Shown piece by piece: positions 10,586-24,283 of a DNA stretch of 64,000 bases. Below the pieces are notes generated by a model. That model was not told the DNA's origin and ran no database searches. It worked only from the letters and a program-made list of their open reading frames with translations. A program made the position numbers and the translations under genes. The DNA comes from Acanthosepion lycidas. Taxonomy: Eukaryota; Mollusca; Cephalopoda; Sepiida; Sepiidae. Within the stretch, counting starts at the first letter, position 1. Every line of letters begins with the position of its first letter. The DNA lies in contig CAWVQA010000044.1 in the NCBI GenBank assembly GCA_963932145.1, positions 1-64,000 on the forward strand, read 5' to 3'.

Positions 10586-11414
10586 GTTTTGACAAAGTTA
10601 TATTTAAGATTTTATGTTTTACACAACTTTTAATTACATAGCGATTTACATGCAAAATCTAGCTTTTTTCACTACTTTTTCAACGCTAGATTGTAAATAT
10701 CAATAACTGTTTGAAAACATTAGAAAAACCATGAAATTATTGAAAATCGATATGAAATCAATCAAAACTTATTGATTTTAACTAGTTTCAGAAGTTTTGA
10801 CAAAGTTATATTTAAGATTTTATGTTTTACTCAACTTTTACTTACATAGCGATTTAGATGCAAAATCTAGCTGTTTTGATTACTTTTTAACGCTAGATTG
10901 TAAATATCAATAACTGTGTGAAAACATTAGAAAAACAATGAAATTATTGAAAATCGATATGAAATCAATCAAAACTTATTGATTTTAACTAGTTTCAGTA
11001 GTTTTGACAAAGTTTTATTTAAGATTTTATGTTTTACACAACTTTTAATTACATAGCGATTTACATGCAAATGTAGCTGTTTTGATTACTTTTTAACGCT
11101 AGATTGTAAATATCAATAACTGTTTGAAAACATTAGAAAAACAATGAAATTATTGAAAATAGATATGAAATCAATCAAAACTTATTGATTTTAACTAGTT
11201 TCAGAAGTTTTGACAAAGTTATATTTAACATTTTATGTTTTACACAACTTTTAATTACATAGCGATTTACATGCAAAATCTAGCTTTTTTCACTACTTTT
11301 TCAACGCTAGTTTGTAAATATCAATAACTGTTTGAAAACATTAGAAAAACAATGAAATTATTGAAAATCGATATGAAATCAATCAAAGCTTATTGATTTT
11401 ATCTAGTTTCAGAA
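10586..11414 (+). repeat. G-C-D-H tail between hexamers and second large copy
   Basis: An extra G-C pair (the C has GTGTGAAAAC), then D (AAATAGATATG) and H (TTAACATTTTATG). The order C(GTGTG)-D-(AACATTTT unit) is the same as in the 12-mers at about 32.6, 38.6 and 41.3 kb, so this tail is a relative of that family. Confidence 0.8.
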
Positions 11415-14400
11415 GTTTTGACAAAGTTATATTTAAGATTTTATGTTTTACACAACTTTTAATTACATAGCGATTTACATGCAAAATCTAGCTTTTTTCA
11501 CTACTTTTTCAACGCTAGTTTGTAAATATCAATAACTGTTTGAAAACATTAGAAAAAACAATGAAATTATTGAAAACCGATATGAAATCAATCAAAACTT
11601 ATTGATTTTAACGAGTTTCAGAAGTTTTGACAAAGTTTTATTTTAGATTTTATGTTTTACACAACTTTTACTTACATAGCGATTTACATGCAAAATCTAG
11701 CTGTTTTGACTACTTTTTAACGCTAGTTTGTAAATATCAATATCTGTTTGAAAACATTAGAAAAACAATGAAATTATTGAAAATCGATATGAAATCAATC
11801 AAATCTTATTGATTTTAACTAGTTTCAGAAGTTTTGACAAAGTTATATTTAAGACTTTATGTTTTACTCAACTTTTACTTACATAGCGATTTAGATGCAA
11901 AATCTAGCTGTTTTGATTACTTTTTAACGCTAGATTGTAAATATGAATAACTGTTTGAAAACATTAGAAAAACAATGAAATTATTGAAAATCGATATGAA
12001 ATCAATCAAAACTTATTGATTTTAACTAGTTTCAGAAGTTTTGACAAAGTTATATTTAAGATTTTATGTTTTACACAACTTTTAATTACATAGCGATTTA
12101 CATGCAAAATCTAGCTTTTTTCACTACTTTTTCAACGCTAGTTTGTAAATATCAATAACTGTTTGAAAACATTAGAAAAACAATGAAATTATTGAAAATC
12201 GATATGAAATCAATCAAAGCTTATTGATTTTATCTAGTTTCAGAAGTTTTGACAAAGTTATATTTAAGATTTTATGTTTTACCCAACTTTTAATTACATA
12301 GCGATTTACATGCAAAATCTAGCTTTTTTCACTACTTTTTCAACGCTAGTTTGTAAATATCAATAACTGTTTGAAAACATTAGAAAAACAATGAAATTAT
12401 TGAAAATCGATATGAAATCAATCAAAACTTATTGATTTTAACGAGTTTCAGAAGTTTTGACAAAGTTTTATTTTAGAGTTTATGTTTTACACAACTTTTA
12501 CTTACATAGCGATTTACATGCAAAATCTAGCTGTTTTGACTACTTTTTAACGCTAGTTTGTAAATATCAATATCTGTTTGAAAACATTAGAAAAACAATG
12601 AAATTATTGAAAATCGATATGAAATCAATCAAAACTTATTGATTTTAACTAGTTTCAGAAGTTTTGACAAAGTTATATTTAAGATTTTATGTTTTACACA
12701 ACTTTTAATTACCTAGCGATTTACATGCAAAATCTAGCTTTTTTCACTACTTTTTCAACGCTAGTTTGTAAATATCAATAACTGTTTGAAAACATTAGAA
12801 AAACAATGAAATTATTGAAAATCGATATGAAATCAATCAAAACTTATTGATTTTAACTAGTTTCAGTAGTTTTGACAAAGTTTTATTTAAGATTTTATGT
12901 TTTACACAACTTTTAATTACATAGCGATTTACATGCAAATGTAGCTGTTTTGATTACTTTTTAACGCTAGATTGTAAATATCAATAACTGTTTGAAAACA
13001 TTAGAAAAACAATGAAATTATTGAAAATCGATATGAAATCAATCAAAACTTATTGATTTTAACTAGTTTCAGAAGTTTTGACAAAGTTATATTTAAGATT
13101 TTATGTTTTACACAACTTTTAATTACATAGCGATTTACATGCAAAATCTAGCTTTTTTCACTACTTTTTCAACGCTAGTTTGTAAATATCAATAACTGTT
13201 TGAAAACATTAGAAAAACAATGAAATTATTGAAAATCGATATGAAATCAATCAAAGCTTATTGATTTTATCTAGTTTCAGAAGTTTTGACAAAGTTATAT
13301 TTAAGATTTTATGTTTTACACAACTTTTAATTACATAGCGATTTACATGCAAAATCTAGCTGTTTTGACAACTTTTTAACGCTAGTTTGTAAATATTAAT
13401 ATCTGTTTGAAAACATTACAAAAACAATGAAATTATTGAAAATCCATATGAAATCAATCAAAACTTATTGATTTTAACTAGTTTCAGAAGTTTTGACAAA
13501 GTTTTATTTAAGATTTTATGTTTTACACAACTTTTAATTACATAGCGATTTACATGCAAAATCTAGCTTTTTTCACTACTTTTTCAACGCTAGTTTGTAA
13601 ATATCAATAACTGTTTGAAAACATTAGAAAAACAATGAAATTATTGAAAATCGATATGAAATCAATCAAAACTTATTGATTTTAACTAGTTTCAGAAGTT
13701 TTGACAAAGTTATATTTAAGATTTTATGTTTTACACAACTTTTACTTACATAGCGATTTACATGCAAAATCTAGCTTTTTTCACTACTTTTTCAACGCTA
13801 GTTTGTAAATATCAATAACTGTTTGAAAACATTAGAAAAACAATGAAATTATTGAAAATCGATATGAAATCAATCAAAACTTATTGATTTTAACTAGTTT
13901 CAGTAGTTTTGACAAAGTTTTATTTAAGATTTTATGTTTTACACAACTTTTAATTACATAGCGATTTACATGCAAAATCTAGCTTTTTTCACTACTTTTT
14001 CAACGCTAGTTTGTAAATATCAATAACTGTTTGAAAACATTAGAAAAACAATGAAATTATTGAAAATCGATATGAAATCAATCAAAACTTATTGATTTTA
14101 ACTAGTTTCAGAAGTTTTGACAAAGTTATATTTAAGATTTTATGTTTTACACAACTTTTACTTACATAGCGATTTACATGCAAAATCTAGCTTTTTTCAC
14201 TACTTTTTCAACGCTAGTTTGTAAATATCAATAACTGTTTGAAAACATTAGAAAAACAATGAAATTATTGAAAATCGATATGAAATCAATCAAAACTTAT
14301 TGATTTTAACTAGTTTCAGTAGTTTTGACAAAGTTTTATTTAAGATTTTATGTTTTACACAACTTTTAATTACATAGCGATTTACATGCAAAATCTAGCT

Positions 14401-15773
14401 TTTTTCACTACTTTTTCAACGCTAGTTTGTAAATATCAATAACTGTTTGAAAACATTAGAAAAACAATGAAATTATTGAAAATCGATATGAAATCAATCA
14501 AAACTTATTGATTTTAACGAGTTTCAGAAGTTTTGACAAAGTTTTATTTTAGAGTTTATGTTTTACACAACTTTTACTTACATAGCGATTTACATGCAAA
14601 ATCTAGCTGTTTTGACTACTTTTTAACGCTAGTTTGTAAATATCAATATCTGTTTGAAAACATTAGAAAAACAATGAAATTATTGAAAATCGATATGAAA
14701 TCAATCAAAACTTATTGATTTTAACTAGTTTCAGAAGTTTTGACAAAGTTATATTTAAGATTTTATGTTTTACACAACTTTTAATTACCTAGCGATTTAC
14801 ATGCAAAATCTAGCTTTTTTCACTACTTTTTCAACGCTAGTTTGTAAATATCAATAACTGTTTGAAAACATTAGAAAAACAATGAAATTATTGAAAATCG
14901 ATATGAAATCAATCAAAACTTATTGATTTTAACTAGTTTCAGTAGTTTTGACAAAGTTTTATTTAAGATTTTATGTTTTACACAACTTTTAATTACATAG
15001 CGATTTACATGCAAATGTAGCTGTTTTGATTACTTTTTAACGCTAGATTGTAAATATCAATAACTGTTTGAAAACATTAGAAAAACAATGAAATTATTGA
15101 AAATCGATATGAAATCAATCAAAACTTATTGATTTTAACTAGTTTCAGAAGTTTTGACAAAGTTATATTTAAGATTTTATGTTTTACACAACTTTTAATT
15201 ACATAGCGATTTACATGCAAAATCTAGCTTTTTTCACTACTTTTTCAACGCTAGTTTGTAAATATCAATAACTGTTTGAAAACATTAGAAAAACAATGAA
15301 ATTATTGAAAATCGATATGAAATCAATCAAAGCTTATTGATTTTATCTAGTTTCAGAAGTTTTGACAAAGTTATATTTAAGATTTTATGTTTTACACAAC
15401 TTTTAATTACATAGCGATTTACATGCAAAATCTAGCTGTTTTGACAACTTTTTAACGCTAGTTTGTAAATATTAATATCTGTTTGAAAACATTACAAAAA
15501 CAATGAAATTATTGAAAATCCATATGAAATCAATCAGAACTTATTGATTTTAACTAGTTTCAGAAGTTTTGACAAAGTTTTATTTAAGATTTTATGTTTT
15601 ACACAACTTTTAATTACATAGCGATTTACATGCAAAATCTAGCTTTTTTCACTACTTTTTCAACGCTAGTTTGTAAATATCAATAACTGTTTGAAAACAT
15701 TAGAAAAACAATGAAATTATTGAAAATCGATATGAAATCAATCAAAACTTATTGATTTTAACTAGTTTCAGTA

Positions 15774-15981
15774 GTTTTGACAAAGTTTTATTTAAGATTT
15801 TATGTTTTACACAACTTTTACTTACATAGCGATTTACATGCAAAATCTAGCTTTTTTCACTACTTTTTCAACGCTAGTTTGTAAATATCAATAACTGTTT
15901 GAAAACATTAGAAAAACAATGAAATTATTGAAAATCGATATGAAATCAATCAAAACTTATTGATTTTAACTAGTTTCAGAA
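15774..15981 (+). repeat. Hybrid S monomer at a one-monomer deletion
   Basis: It starts with the GTTTTATTTAAG form but continues with TTTTACTTAC, which elsewhere belongs to the GTTATATTTAAG form. Copy 1 has five S units here and this copy four. The simplest reading is an unequal exchange between neighbouring S units, with the switch between the TTTTAT and CTTAC positions (about 15786-15822). Confidence 0.8.
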
Positions 15982-16811
15982 GTTTTGACAAAGTTATATT
16001 TAAGATTTTATGTTTTACACAACTTTTACTTACATAGCGATTTACATGCAAAATCTAGCTTTTTTCACTACTTTTTCAACGCTAGTTTGTAAATATCAAT
16101 AACTGTTTGAAAACATTAGAAAAACAATGAAATTATTGAAAATCGATATGAAATCAATCAAAACTTATTGATTTTAACTAGTTTCAGTAGTTTTGACAAA
16201 GTTTTATTTAAGATTTTATGTTTTACACAACTTTTAATTACATAGCGATTTACATGCAAAATCTAGCTTTTTTCACTACTTTTTCAACGCTAGTTTGTAA
16301 ATATCAATAACTGTTTGAAAACATTAGAAAAACAATGAAATTATTGAAAATCGATATGAAATCAATCAAAACTTATTGATTTTAACTAGTTTCAGTAGTT
16401 TTGACAAAGTTTTATTTAAGATTTTATGTTTTACACAACATTTAATTACATAGCGATTTACATGCAAATGTAGCTGTTTTGATTACTTTTTAACGCTAGA
16501 TTGTAAATATCAATAACTGTTTGAAAACATTAGAAAAACAATGAAATTATTGAAAATCGATATGAAATCAATCAAAACTTATTGATTTTAACTAGTTTCA
16601 GAAGTTTTGACAAAGTTATATTTAAGATTTTATGTTTTACACAACTTTTAATTACATAGCGATTTACATGCAAAATCTAGCTTTTTTCACTACTTTTTCA
16701 ACGCTAGTTTGTAAATATCAATAACTGTTTGAAAACATTAGAAAAACAATGAAATTATTGAAAATCGATATGAAATCAATCAAAGCTTATTGATTTTATC
16801 TAGTTTCAGAA

Positions 16812-17018
16812 GTTTTGACAAAGTTTTATTTTAGAGTTTATGTTTTACACAACTTTTACTTACATAGCGATTTACATGCAAAATCTAGCTGTTTTGACAA
16901 CTTTTTAACGCTAGTTTGTAAATATTAATATCTGTTTGAAAACATTACAAAAACAATGAAATTATTGAAAATCGATATGAAATCAATCAAAACTTATTGA
17001 TTTTAACTAGTTTCAGAA
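16812..17018 (+). repeat. Hybrid monomer: B 5' part joined to E 3' part
   Basis: The first part reads TTTTATTTTAGAGTTTATG with CTTAC, as in the B units at 12454 and 14530. The second part reads TTGACAAC, TATTAATATCTG and CATTACAAAAAC, as in E. The corresponding unit in copy 1 (6021) is pure E, so the exchange happened after the 11-kb duplication, or copy 1 was later overwritten. The switch lies between about 16860 and 16898. The hybrid has no 61-codon frame because TATTAATAT supplies a TAA. Confidence 0.85.
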
Positions 17019-17849
17019 GTTTTGACAAAGTTTTATTTAAGATTTTATGTTTTACACAACTTTTAATTACATAGCGATTTACATGCAAAATCTAGCTTTT
17101 TTCACTACTTTTTCAACGCTAGTTTGTAAATATCAATAACTGTTTGAAAACATTAGAAAAACAATGAAATTATTGAAAATCGATATGAAATCAATCAAAA
17201 CTTATTGATTTTAACTAGTTTCAGAAGTTTTGACAAAGTTATATTTAAGATTTTATGTTTTACACAACTTTTACTTACATAGCGATTTACATGCAAAATC
17301 TAGCTTTTTTCACTACTTTTTCAACGCTAGTTTGTAAATATCAATAACTGTTTGAAAACATTAGAAAAACAATGAAATTATTGAAAATCGATATGAAATC
17401 AATCAAAACTTATTGATTTTAACTAGTTTCAGTAGTTTTGACAAAGTTTTATTTAAGATTTTATGTTTTACACAACTTTTAATTACATAGCGATTTACAT
17501 GCAAAATCTAGCTTTTTTCACTACTTTTTCAACGTTAGTTTGTAAATATCAATAACTGTTTGAAAACATTAGAAAAACAATGAAATTATTGAAAATCGAT
17601 ATGAAATCAATCAAAACTTATTGATTTTAACGAGTTTCAGAAGTTTTGACAAAGTTTTATTTTAGATTTTATGTTTTACACAACTTTTACTTATATAGCG
17701 ATTTACATGCAAAATCTAGCTGTTTTGACTACTTTTTAACGCTACTTTGTAAATATCAATATCTGTTTGAAAACATTAGAAAAACAATGAAATTATTGAA
17801 AATCGATATGAAATCAATCAAAACTTATTGATTTTAACTAGTTTCAGAA

Positions 17850-18057
17850 GTTTTGACAAAGTTATATTTAAGATTTTATGTTTTACACAACTTTTACTTA
17901 CATAGCGATTTACATGCAAAATCTAGCTTTTTTCACTACTTTTTCAACGCTAGTTTGTAAATATCAATAACTGTTTGAAAACATTAGAAAAACCATGAAA
18001 TTATTGAAAATCGATATGAAATCAATCAAAACTTATTGATTTTAACTAGTTTCAGAA
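17850..18057 (+). repeat. Hybrid monomer: S 5' part joined to G 3' part
   Basis: TTATAT, CTTAC and GCTAGTTTG are S features, while AAACCATG near the 3' end is a G feature. Copy 1 has a separate S (7059) and G (7267) here, so one whole monomer was lost by exchange. The switch lies between GCTAGTTTG and ACCATG (about 17960-17994). Confidence 0.82.
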
Positions 18058-18264
18058 GTTTTGACAAAGTTAGATTTAAGATTTTATGTTTTACTCAACT
18101 TTTACTTACATAGCGATTTAGATGCAAAATCTAGCTGTTTTGATTACTTTTTAACGCTAGATTGTAAATATCAATAACTGTTTGAAAACATTAGAAAAAC
18201 AATGAAATTATTGAAAATCGATATGAAATCAATCAAAACTTATTGATTTTAACTAGTTTCAGAA

Positions 18265-21200
18265 GTTTTGACAAAGTTATATTTAAGATTTTATGTTTTA
18301 CACAACTTTTAATTACATAGCGATTTACATGCAAAATCTAGCTTTTTTCACTACTTTTTCAACGCTAGATTGTAAATATCAATAACTGTTTGAAAACATT
18401 AGAAAAACCATGAAATTATTGAAAATCGATATGAAATCAATCAAAACTTATTGATTTTAACTAGTTTCAGAAGTTTTGACAAAGTTATATTTAAGATTTT
18501 ATGTTTTACTCAACTTTTACTTACATAGCGATTTAGATGCAAAATCTAGCTGTTTTGATTACTTTTTAACGCTAGATTGTAAATATCAATAACTGTTTGA
18601 AAACATTAGAAAAACAATGAAATTATTGAAAATCGATATGAAATCAATCAAAACTTATTGATTTTAACTAGTTTCAGAAGTTTTGACAAAGTTATATTTA
18701 AGATTTTATGTTTTACACAACTTTTAATTACATAGCGATTTACATGCAAAATCTAGCTTTTTTCACTACTTTTTCAACGCTAGTTTGTAAATATCAATAA
18801 CTGTTTGAAAACATTAGAAAAACAATGAAATTATTGAAAATCGATATGAAATCAATCAAAGCTTATTGATTTAACTAGTTTCAGAAGTTTTGACAAAGTT
18901 ATATTTAAGATTTTATGTTTTACACAACTTTTAATTACATAGCGATTTACATGCAAAATCTAGCTGTTTTGACAACTTTTTAACGCTAGTTTGTAAATAT
19001 TAATATCTGTTTGAAAACATTACAAAAACAATGAAATTATTGAAAATCCATATGAAATCAATCAAAACTTATTGATTTTAACTAGTTTCAGAAGTTTTGA
19101 CAAAGTTTTATTTTAGATTTTATGTTTTACACAACTTTTACTTACATAGCGATTTACATGCAAAATCTAGCTGTTTTTACTACTTTTTAACGCTAGTTTG
19201 TAAATATCAATATCTGTTTGAAAACATTAGAAAAACAATGAAATTATTGAAAATCGATATGAAATCAATCAAAACTTATTGATTTTAACTAGTTTCAGAA
19301 GTTTTGACAAAGTTATATTTAAGATTTTATGTTTTACACAACTTTTACTTACATAGCGATTTACATGCAAAATCTAGCTTTTTTCACTACTTTTTTAACG
19401 CTAGTTTGTAAATATCAATAACTGTTTGAAAACATTAGAAAAACAATGAAATTATTGAAAATCGATATGAAATCAATCAAAACTTATTGATTTTAACTAG
19501 TTTCAGTAGTTTTGACAAAGTTTTATTTAAGATTTTATGTTTTACACAACTTTTAATTACATAGCGATTTACATGCAAAATCTAGCTTTTTTCACTACTT
19601 TTTCAACGCTAGATTGTAAATATCAATAACTGTTTGAAAACATTAGAAAAACCAATAAATTATTGAAAATCGATATGAAATCAATCAAAACTTATTGATT
19701 TTAACTAGTTTCAGAAGTTTTGACAAAGTTATATTTAAGATTTTATGTTTTACTCAACTTTTACTTACATAGCGATTTAGATGCAAAATCTAGCTGTTTT
19801 GATTACTTTTTAACGCTAGATTGTAAATATCAATAACTGTTTGAAAACATTAGAAAAACAATGAAATTATTGAAAATCGATATGAAATCAATCAAAACTT
19901 ATTGATTTTAACTAGTTTCAGAAGTTTTGACAAAGTTATATTTAAGATTTTATGTTTTACACAACTTTTAATTACATAGCGATTTACATGCAAAATCTAG
20001 CTTTTTTCACTACTTTTTCAACGCTAGATTGTAAATATCAATAACTGTTTGAAAACATTAGAAAAACCATGAAATTATTGAAAATCGATATGAAATCAAT
20101 CAAAACTTATTGATTTTAACTAGTTTCAGAAGTTTTGACAAAGTTATATTTAAGATTTTATGTTTTACTCAACTTTTACTTACATAGCGATTTAGATGCA
20201 AAATCTAGCTGTTTTGATTACTTTTTAACGCTAGATTGTAAATATCAATAACTCTTTGAAAACATTAGAAAAACAATGAAATTATTGAAAATCGATATGA
20301 AATCAATCAAAACTTATTGATTTTAACTAGTTTCAGAAGTTTTGACAAAGTTATATTTAAGATTTTATGTTTTACACAACTTTTAATTACATAGCGATTT
20401 ACATGAAAAATCTAGCTTTTTTCACTACTTTTTCAACGCTAGTTTGTAAATATCAATAACTGTTTGAAAACATTACAAAAACAATGAAATTATTGAAAAT
20501 CCATATGAAATCAATCAAAACTTATTGATTTTAACTAGTTTCAGAAGTTTTGACAAAGTTTTATTTAAGATTTTATGTTTTACACAACTTTTAATTACAT
20601 AGCGATTTACATGCAAAATCTAGCTTTTTTCACTACTTTTTCAACGCTAGTTTGTAAATATCAATAACTCTTTGAAAACATTAGAAAAACAATGAAATTA
20701 TTGAAAATCTATATGAAATCAATCAAAACTTATTGATTTTAACTAGTTTCAGTAGTTTTGACAAAGTTTTATTTAAGATTTTATGTTTTACACAACTTTT
20801 AATTACATAGCGATTTACATACAAAATCTAGCTTTTTTCACTACTTTTTCAACGCTAGTTTGTAAATATCAATAACTGTTTGAAAACATTAGAAAAACAA
20901 TGAAATTATTGAAAATCGATATGAAATCAATCAAAACTTATTGATTTTAACGAGTTTCAGAAGTTTTGACAAAGTTTTATTTTAGATTTTATGTTTTACA
21001 CAACTTTTACTTACATAGCGATTTACATGCAAAATCTAGCTGTTTTGACTACTTTTTAACGCTAGTTTGTAAATATCAATATCTGTTTGAAATCATTAGA
21101 AAAACAATGAAATTATTGAAAATCGATATGAAATCAATCAAAACTTATTGATTTTAACTAGTTTCAGAAGTTTTGACAAAGTTATATTTAAGATTTTATG

Positions 21201-21377
21201 TTTTACACAACTTTTACTTACATAGCGATTTACATGCAAAATCTAGCTTTTTTCACTACTTTTTTAACGCTAGTTTGTAAATATCAATAACTGTTTGAAA
21301 ACATTAGAAAAACAATGAAATTATTGAAAATCGATATGAAATCAATCAAAACTTATTGATTTTAACTAGTTTCAGTA
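18265..21377 (+). repeat. 3.1-kb segment, copy 1 (recurs 29458 bp downstream)
   Basis: The order is G, C, H (short), E, B (TTTTTACTAC), S (TTTTTTAACG), G (CCAATAAATT), C, G, C (AACTCTTTG), S/E hybrid (CATGAAAAATC), S (AACTCTTTG), S, B (AAATCATTAG), S. The same 15 units with the same rare marks lie at 47723-50835 at an exactly constant offset. Differences are few: AAATCTATATG near 20708 and ACATACAAAAT near 20818 here, CATAGCTATTT near 50266 and TGATGTTAAC near 48739 there. Confidence 0.92.
20339..20546 (+). repeat. Hybrid monomer: S 5' part joined to E 3' part
   Basis: It has the S-type TTTTTTCACTAC, GCTAGTTTG and CAATAACTG, then the E-type CATTACAAAAAC and AAATCCATATG. It also has a private CATGAAAAATC. 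Copies occur at 49797 and 51252, so the hybrid formed before the long-range duplication. The switch lies between CAATAACTG and CATTACAAA. Confidence 0.83.
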
Positions 21378-23867
21378 GTTTTGACAAAGTTTTATTTAAG
21401 ATTTTATGTTTTACACAACTTTTAATTACATAGCGATTTACATGCAAAATCTAGCTTTTTTCACTACTTTTTCAACGCTAGATTGTAAATATCAATAACT
21501 GTTTGAAAACATTAGAAAAACCATGAAATTATTGAAAATCGATATGAAATCAATCAAAACTTATTGATTTTAACTAGTTTCAGAAGTTTTGACAAAGTTA
21601 TATTTAAGATTTTATGTTTTACTCAACTTTTACTTTCATAGCGATTTAGATGCAAAATCTAGCTGTTTTGATTACTTTTTAACGCTAGATTGTAAATATC
21701 AATAACTGTTTGAAAACATTAGAAAAACAATGAAATTATTGAAAATCGATATGAAATCAATCAAAACTTATTGATTTTAACGAGTTTCAGAAGTTTTGAC
21801 AAAGTTATATTTTAGATTTTATGTTTTACACAACTTTTACTTACATAGCGATTTACATGCAAAATCTAGCTGTTTTGACTACTTTTTAACGCTAGTTTGT
21901 AAATATCAATATCTGTTTGAAAACATTAGAAAAACAATGAAATTATTGAAAATCGATATGAAATCAATCAAAACTTATTGATTTTAACTAGTTTCAGAAG
22001 TTTTGACAAAGTCATATTTAAGATTTTATGTTTTACACAACTTTTACTTACATAGCGATTTACATGCAAAATCTAGCTTTTTTCACTACTTTTTCAACGC
22101 TAGTTTGTAAATATCAATAACTGTTTGAAAACATTAGAAAAACAATGAAATTATTGAAAATCGATATGAAATCAATCAAAACTTATTGATTTTAACTAGT
22201 TTCAGTAGTTTTGACAAAGTTTTATTTAAGATTTTATGTTTTACACAACTTTTCATTACATAGCGATTTACATGCAAAATCTAGCTTTTTTCACTACTTT
22301 TTCAACGCTAGATTGTAAATATCAATAACTGTTTGAAAACATTAGAAAAACCATGAAATTATTGAAAATCGATATGAAATCAATCAAAACTTATTGATTT
22401 TCACTAGTTTCAGAAGTTTTGACAAAGTTATATTTAAGATTTTATGTTTTACTCAACTTTTACTTACATAGCGATTTAGATGCAAAATCTAGCTGTTTTG
22501 ATTACTTTTTAACGCTAGATTGTAAATATCAATAACTGTTTGAAAACATTAGAAAAACAATGAAATTATTGAAAATCGATATGAAATCAATCAAAACTTA
22601 TTGATTTTAACTAGTTTCAGAAGTTTTGACAAAGTTATATTTAAGATTTTATGTTTTACACAACTTTTAATTACATAGCGATTTACATGCAAAATCTAGC
22701 TTTTTTCACTACTTTTTCAACGCTAGTTTGTAAATATCAATAACTGTTTGAAAACATTAGAAAAACAATGAAATTATTGAAAATCGATATGAAATCAATC
22801 AAAGCTTATTGATTTAACTAGTTTCAGAAGTTTTGACAAAGTTATATTTAAGATTTTATGTTTTACACAACTTTTAATTACATAGCGATTTACATGCAAA
22901 ATCTAGCTGTTTTGACAACTTTTTAACGCTAGTTTGTAAATATTAATATCTGTTTGAAAACATTACAAAAACAATGAAATTATTGAAAATCCATATGAAA
23001 TCAATCAAAACTTATTGATTTTAACTAGTTTCAGAAGTTTTGACAAAGTTTTATTTAAGATTTTATGTTTTACACAACTTTTAATTACATAGCGATTTAC
23101 ATGCAAAATCTAGCTTTTTTTACTACTTTTTAACGCTAGTTTGTAAATATCAATAACTGTTTGAAAACATTAGAAAAACAATGAAATTATTGAAAATCGA
23201 TATGAAATCAATCAAAACTTATTGATTTTAACTAGTTTCAGAAGTTTTGACAAAGTTATATTTAAGATTTTATGTTTTACACAACTTTTACTTACATAGC
23301 GATTTACATGCAAAATCTAGCTTTTTTCACTACTTTTTCAACGCTAGTTTGTAAATATCAATAACTGTTTGAAAACATTAGAAAAACAATGAAATTATTG
23401 AAAATCGATATGAAATCAATCAAAACTTATTGATTTTAACTAGTTTCAGAAGTTTTGACAAAGTTATATTTAAGATTTTATGTTTTACACAACTTTTAAT
23501 TACATAGCGATTTACATGCAAAATCTAGCTTTTTTCACTACTTTTTCAACGCTAGTTTGTAAATATCAATAACTGTTTGAAAACATTAGAAAAACAATGA
23601 AATTATTGAAAATCGATATGAAATCAATCAAAGCTTATTGATTTTAACTAGTTTCAGAAGTTTTGACAAAGTTATATTTAAGATTTTATGTTTTACACAA
23701 CTTTTAATTACATAGCGATTTACATGCAAAATCTAGCTTTTTTCACTACTTTTTCAACGCTAGTTTGTAAATATCAATAACTGTTTGAAAACATTAGAAA
23801 AACAATGAAATTATTGAAAATCGATATGAAATCAATCAAAACTTATTGATTTTAACGAGTTTCAGAA
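21378..23867 (+). repeat. Mosaic block G-C-B-S-G-C-H-E-S-S-H-S
   Basis: No simple period runs through this stretch. The B at 21793 has the mixed start GTTATATTTTAG and is shared with 52706. G at 22208 shares TTTTCATTAC with 7267. The order E-S-S-H-S before a B-like unit (22830-23867) is the same as 56855-57893, 59760-60798 and 62666-63704, which makes it an outlying copy of the right-hand higher-order repeat. Confidence 0.8.
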
Positions 23868-24075
23868 GTTTTGACAAAGTTTTATTTTAGATTTTATGTT
23901 TTACACAACTGTTACTTACATAGCGATTTACATGCAAAATCTAGCTTTTTTCACTACTTTTTCAACGCTAGTTTGTAAATATCAATAACTGTTTGAAAAC
24001 ATTAGAAAAACCATGAAATTATTGAAAATCTATATGAAATCAATCAAAACTTATTGATTTTAACTAGTTTCAGAA
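23868..24075 (+). repeat. Hybrid monomer: B 5' part, S/G 3' part
   Basis: It begins TTTTATTTTAGATTTT as B and then has a private AACTGTTACTTAC. It switches to TTTTTTCACTAC with CAATAACTG and ends AAACCATG with AAATCTATATG. Units at 53742 and 55609 have the same 3' half but a full S-type 5' half and stand after complete B units. This one therefore looks like a fusion of a B with its right-hand neighbour. Confidence 0.82.
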
Positions 24076-24283
24076 GTTTTGACAAAGTTATATTTAAGAT
24101 TTTATGTTTTACTCAAATTTTACTTACATAGCGATTTAGATGCAAAATCTAGCTTTTTTCACTGCTTTTTCAACGCTAGTTTGTAAATATCAATAACTGT
24201 TTGAAAACATTAGAAAAACAATGAAATTATTGAAAATCGATATGAAATCAATCAAAACTTATTGATTTTAACTAGTTTCAGTA
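24076..24283 (+). repeat. Variant C monomer (208 bp) with S-type centre
   Basis: The 5' part is C-like (TTTACTCAAATTTTAC, GATTTAGATGC) but the centre is S-like, with a private change (TTTTTTCACTGCTTTTTC), and GCTAGTTTG. The same unit occurs at 53950 and 55817, each time preceded by a monomer with AAACCATG plus AAATCTATATG and followed by the TACAAAAC D-like unit. This three-monomer haplotype is therefore one of the clearest links between the 24-kb and 53-56-kb parts of the array. Confidence 0.85.

Larger units (their letters stand above)
11415..18264 (+). repeat. Large segmental duplication, copy 2 (two monomers shorter)
   Basis: This is the counterpart of 417-7681. Its first monomer has one extra A (AGAAAAAACA, 209 bp), explaining why the offset changes from 10998 to 10999. 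Relative to copy 1 it has lost one S monomer between the E at 15359 and the D at 16398 (four S units instead of five) and one more at 17850, where an S and a G unit are fused. The offset drops accordingly to 10791 and then 10583. It also carries a B/E hybrid at 16812 where copy 1 has a pure E. After 18265 the order departs from copy 1 (G-C instead of S-S) before H-E-B resumes at 18680. Confidence 0.88.
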
